From a bacterium (lineage in GTDB: Bacteria; Verrucomicrobiota; Verrucomicrobiae; Opitutales; Opitutaceae), in the NCBI GenBank assembly GCA_021780625.1, contig JAJXYI010000676.1:1-5636 (forward strand): a stretch of DNA of 5,636 bases. The letters are read 5' to 3'. Positions within the stretch are counted from its first letter, which is position 1, and every line of letters begins with the position of its first letter. Below, in pieces: positions 4,922-5,636 of the stretch. The position numbers and the translations under genes were made by a program. The notes below the pieces were generated by a model. It saw nothing but the letters and a program-made list of their open reading frames with translations. It ran no database searches and was not told the DNA's origin.

Positions 4922-5636
4922 ATGCACACCAAGGAAATACCGGGACCCATCTACGCCGGCGGCGCGGCACTTGCCCTCATGGGCGGCTGCATCAACGCGG
5001 TGGGTCTCATCAGCCTCGAACACCAGGCGCTCAGCCACATGACGGGCATGACGACCTACCTGGCCATCTACCTCGGCACGGATCAGGGAAATCTCGTCGT
5101 GCGGGCGATCGCGATCATCGCCTCGTTCTTCTTCGGCGCGGCGGCGAGCGGCTTTGCGCTGCGCCAGAGCTCGCTCCTGATCGGCCGGCGCTACGGCGCG
5201 ATCCTCGCGGCGGAGTGCGTGATGCTGCTGCTCGCCACGCATTACCTGAACCACGATCTGTTCGCGGGCTACTGCTTCGCCGCGATGGCCTGCGGCCTGC
5301 AGAACGGCATGGTGTCGAGCTACAGCGGCTCGGTCGTTCGGACGACCCACGTCACGGGCATGGTGACCGACATGGGCATCGCGTTTGGCCAGGCGCTGAG
5401 GGGACGGACGGTCGAGTGGACGCGGTTCGGGCTGTACGGCGTGCTTTACTCGGGGTTCCTGGGCGGAGGCGTGTTGGGGGCGGTTGGATACACATACCTG
5501 GGGTTCAACACGCTGCTGATTCCCGCGGCCCTTGCGGGGTGCACGGGGCTTGGCTACGCGGTGGTCAAACACATGGAGCGCCGACGCCGGAGCGAGCGCA
5601 AGGCCCTGGCCGCGGCCGCGCTGGCAGCGGGGGCCG
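4922..5636 (+). CDS. DUF1275 (YoaK-family) inner-membrane protein, 3' end beyond window
   Basis: This is a multi-pass inner-membrane protein of the DUF1275/YoaK family, whose function is not established. 238 codons are visible without a stop; the family is usually about 220-250 residues, so little is missing. The family pattern is clear: MGGCINAVGLISL (20-32) and SHMTGMTTYLA (38-48), then a second related half CGLQNGMVSSYSGSVV (124-139) and RTTHVTGMVTDMGIAFG (140-156). Both halves share a His-x-Thr-Gly element (His39 and His143), which suggests an internal duplication. Hydrophobic segments lie near 10-30, 62-82, 92-107, 114-132, 171-190 and 195-215, followed by a basic tail (ERRRRSERK). ATG 4922 fits the family N-terminus, but no good ribosome site precedes it; the nearest purine run, AGGGGG, is 26 nt away. 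Confidence 0.88.
   Translation, partial: MHTKEIPGPIYAGGAALALMGGCINAVGLISLEHQALSHMTGMTTYLAIYLGTDQGNLVVRAIAIIASFFFGAAASGFALRQSSLLIGRRYGAILAAECVMLLLATHYLNHDLFAGYCFAAMACGLQNGMVSSYSGSVVRTTHVTGMVTDMGIAFGQALRGRTVEWTRFGLYGVLYSGFLGGGVLGAVGYTYLGFNTLLIPAALAGCTGLGYAVVKHMERRRRSERKALAAAALAAGA

Noticed and set aside
4557..4950. Small open frames in the divergent gap (for example 4557-4820 minus and 4627-4836 plus)
   Set aside because: Composition is Arg/Pro/Gly/Ala-rich, no ribosome site stands out, and no motif is seen. They are typical chance frames in GC-rich DNA.
4745..5572. A 275-codon minus-strand open frame across the right end
   Set aside because: It is antisense to the DUF1275 gene, rich in Arg, His and Ala, and has no domain.

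Overview
This is a GC-rich bacterial window of ordinary chromosomal character, probably from an environmental or metagenomic assembly. It carries five protein genes: four on the minus strand and one, at the right edge, on the plus strand. No genus can be read from it directly. High GC, generally weak Shine-Dalgarno sites, a non-ATG start and intergenic gaps full of short-period dispersed repeats would fit a Verrucomicrobiota (Opitutaceae-like) or similar genome. That placement is an inference with low to moderate confidence.

Layout from left to right. Bases 1-9 match the 3' end of the standard Illumina TruSeq adapter, so the left edge looks like a contig end with untrimmed adapter. Positions 10-1164 (minus) hold most of an O-acetylhomoserine sulfhydrylase (metY), cut off before its C-terminus. 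Positions 1165-1501 are intergenic and contain a perfect 32-bp inverted repeat, built of 9-nt G-rich units, around a central hairpin. Positions 1502-2260 (minus) encode a class I SAM-dependent methyltransferase, lying 16 bp downstream of a YjbQ/UPF0047-family gene (2277-2690, minus); the two probably form one transcription unit. Positions 2691-3068 are intergenic and hold two further inverted pairs of short-period repeats, one of 9-nt and one of 7-nt units. Positions 3069 to about 4460/4526 (minus) encode an NtrC-type sigma54 activator with intact AAA+ and Fis domains but a receiver domain that lacks the phospho-acceptor aspartate. A divergent non-coding gap with small palindromes follows. From 4922 to the right edge (plus) runs a DUF1275/YoaK-family membrane protein.

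The genes do not form one obvious pathway. MetY belongs to methionine/cysteine synthesis. YjbQ and the methyltransferase are a likely two-gene unit of unknown shared purpose. The regulator and the membrane protein are divergently placed and might share control DNA. No mobile-element gene, CRISPR array, RNA gene or defence system is visible. The most notable points are the adapter artefact at base 1, the recurring inverted-pair short-period repeats between transcription units, the phosphorylation-incompetent receiver, and a duplicated palindromic AT-rich site at the regulator's 5' end that bears on its true start.
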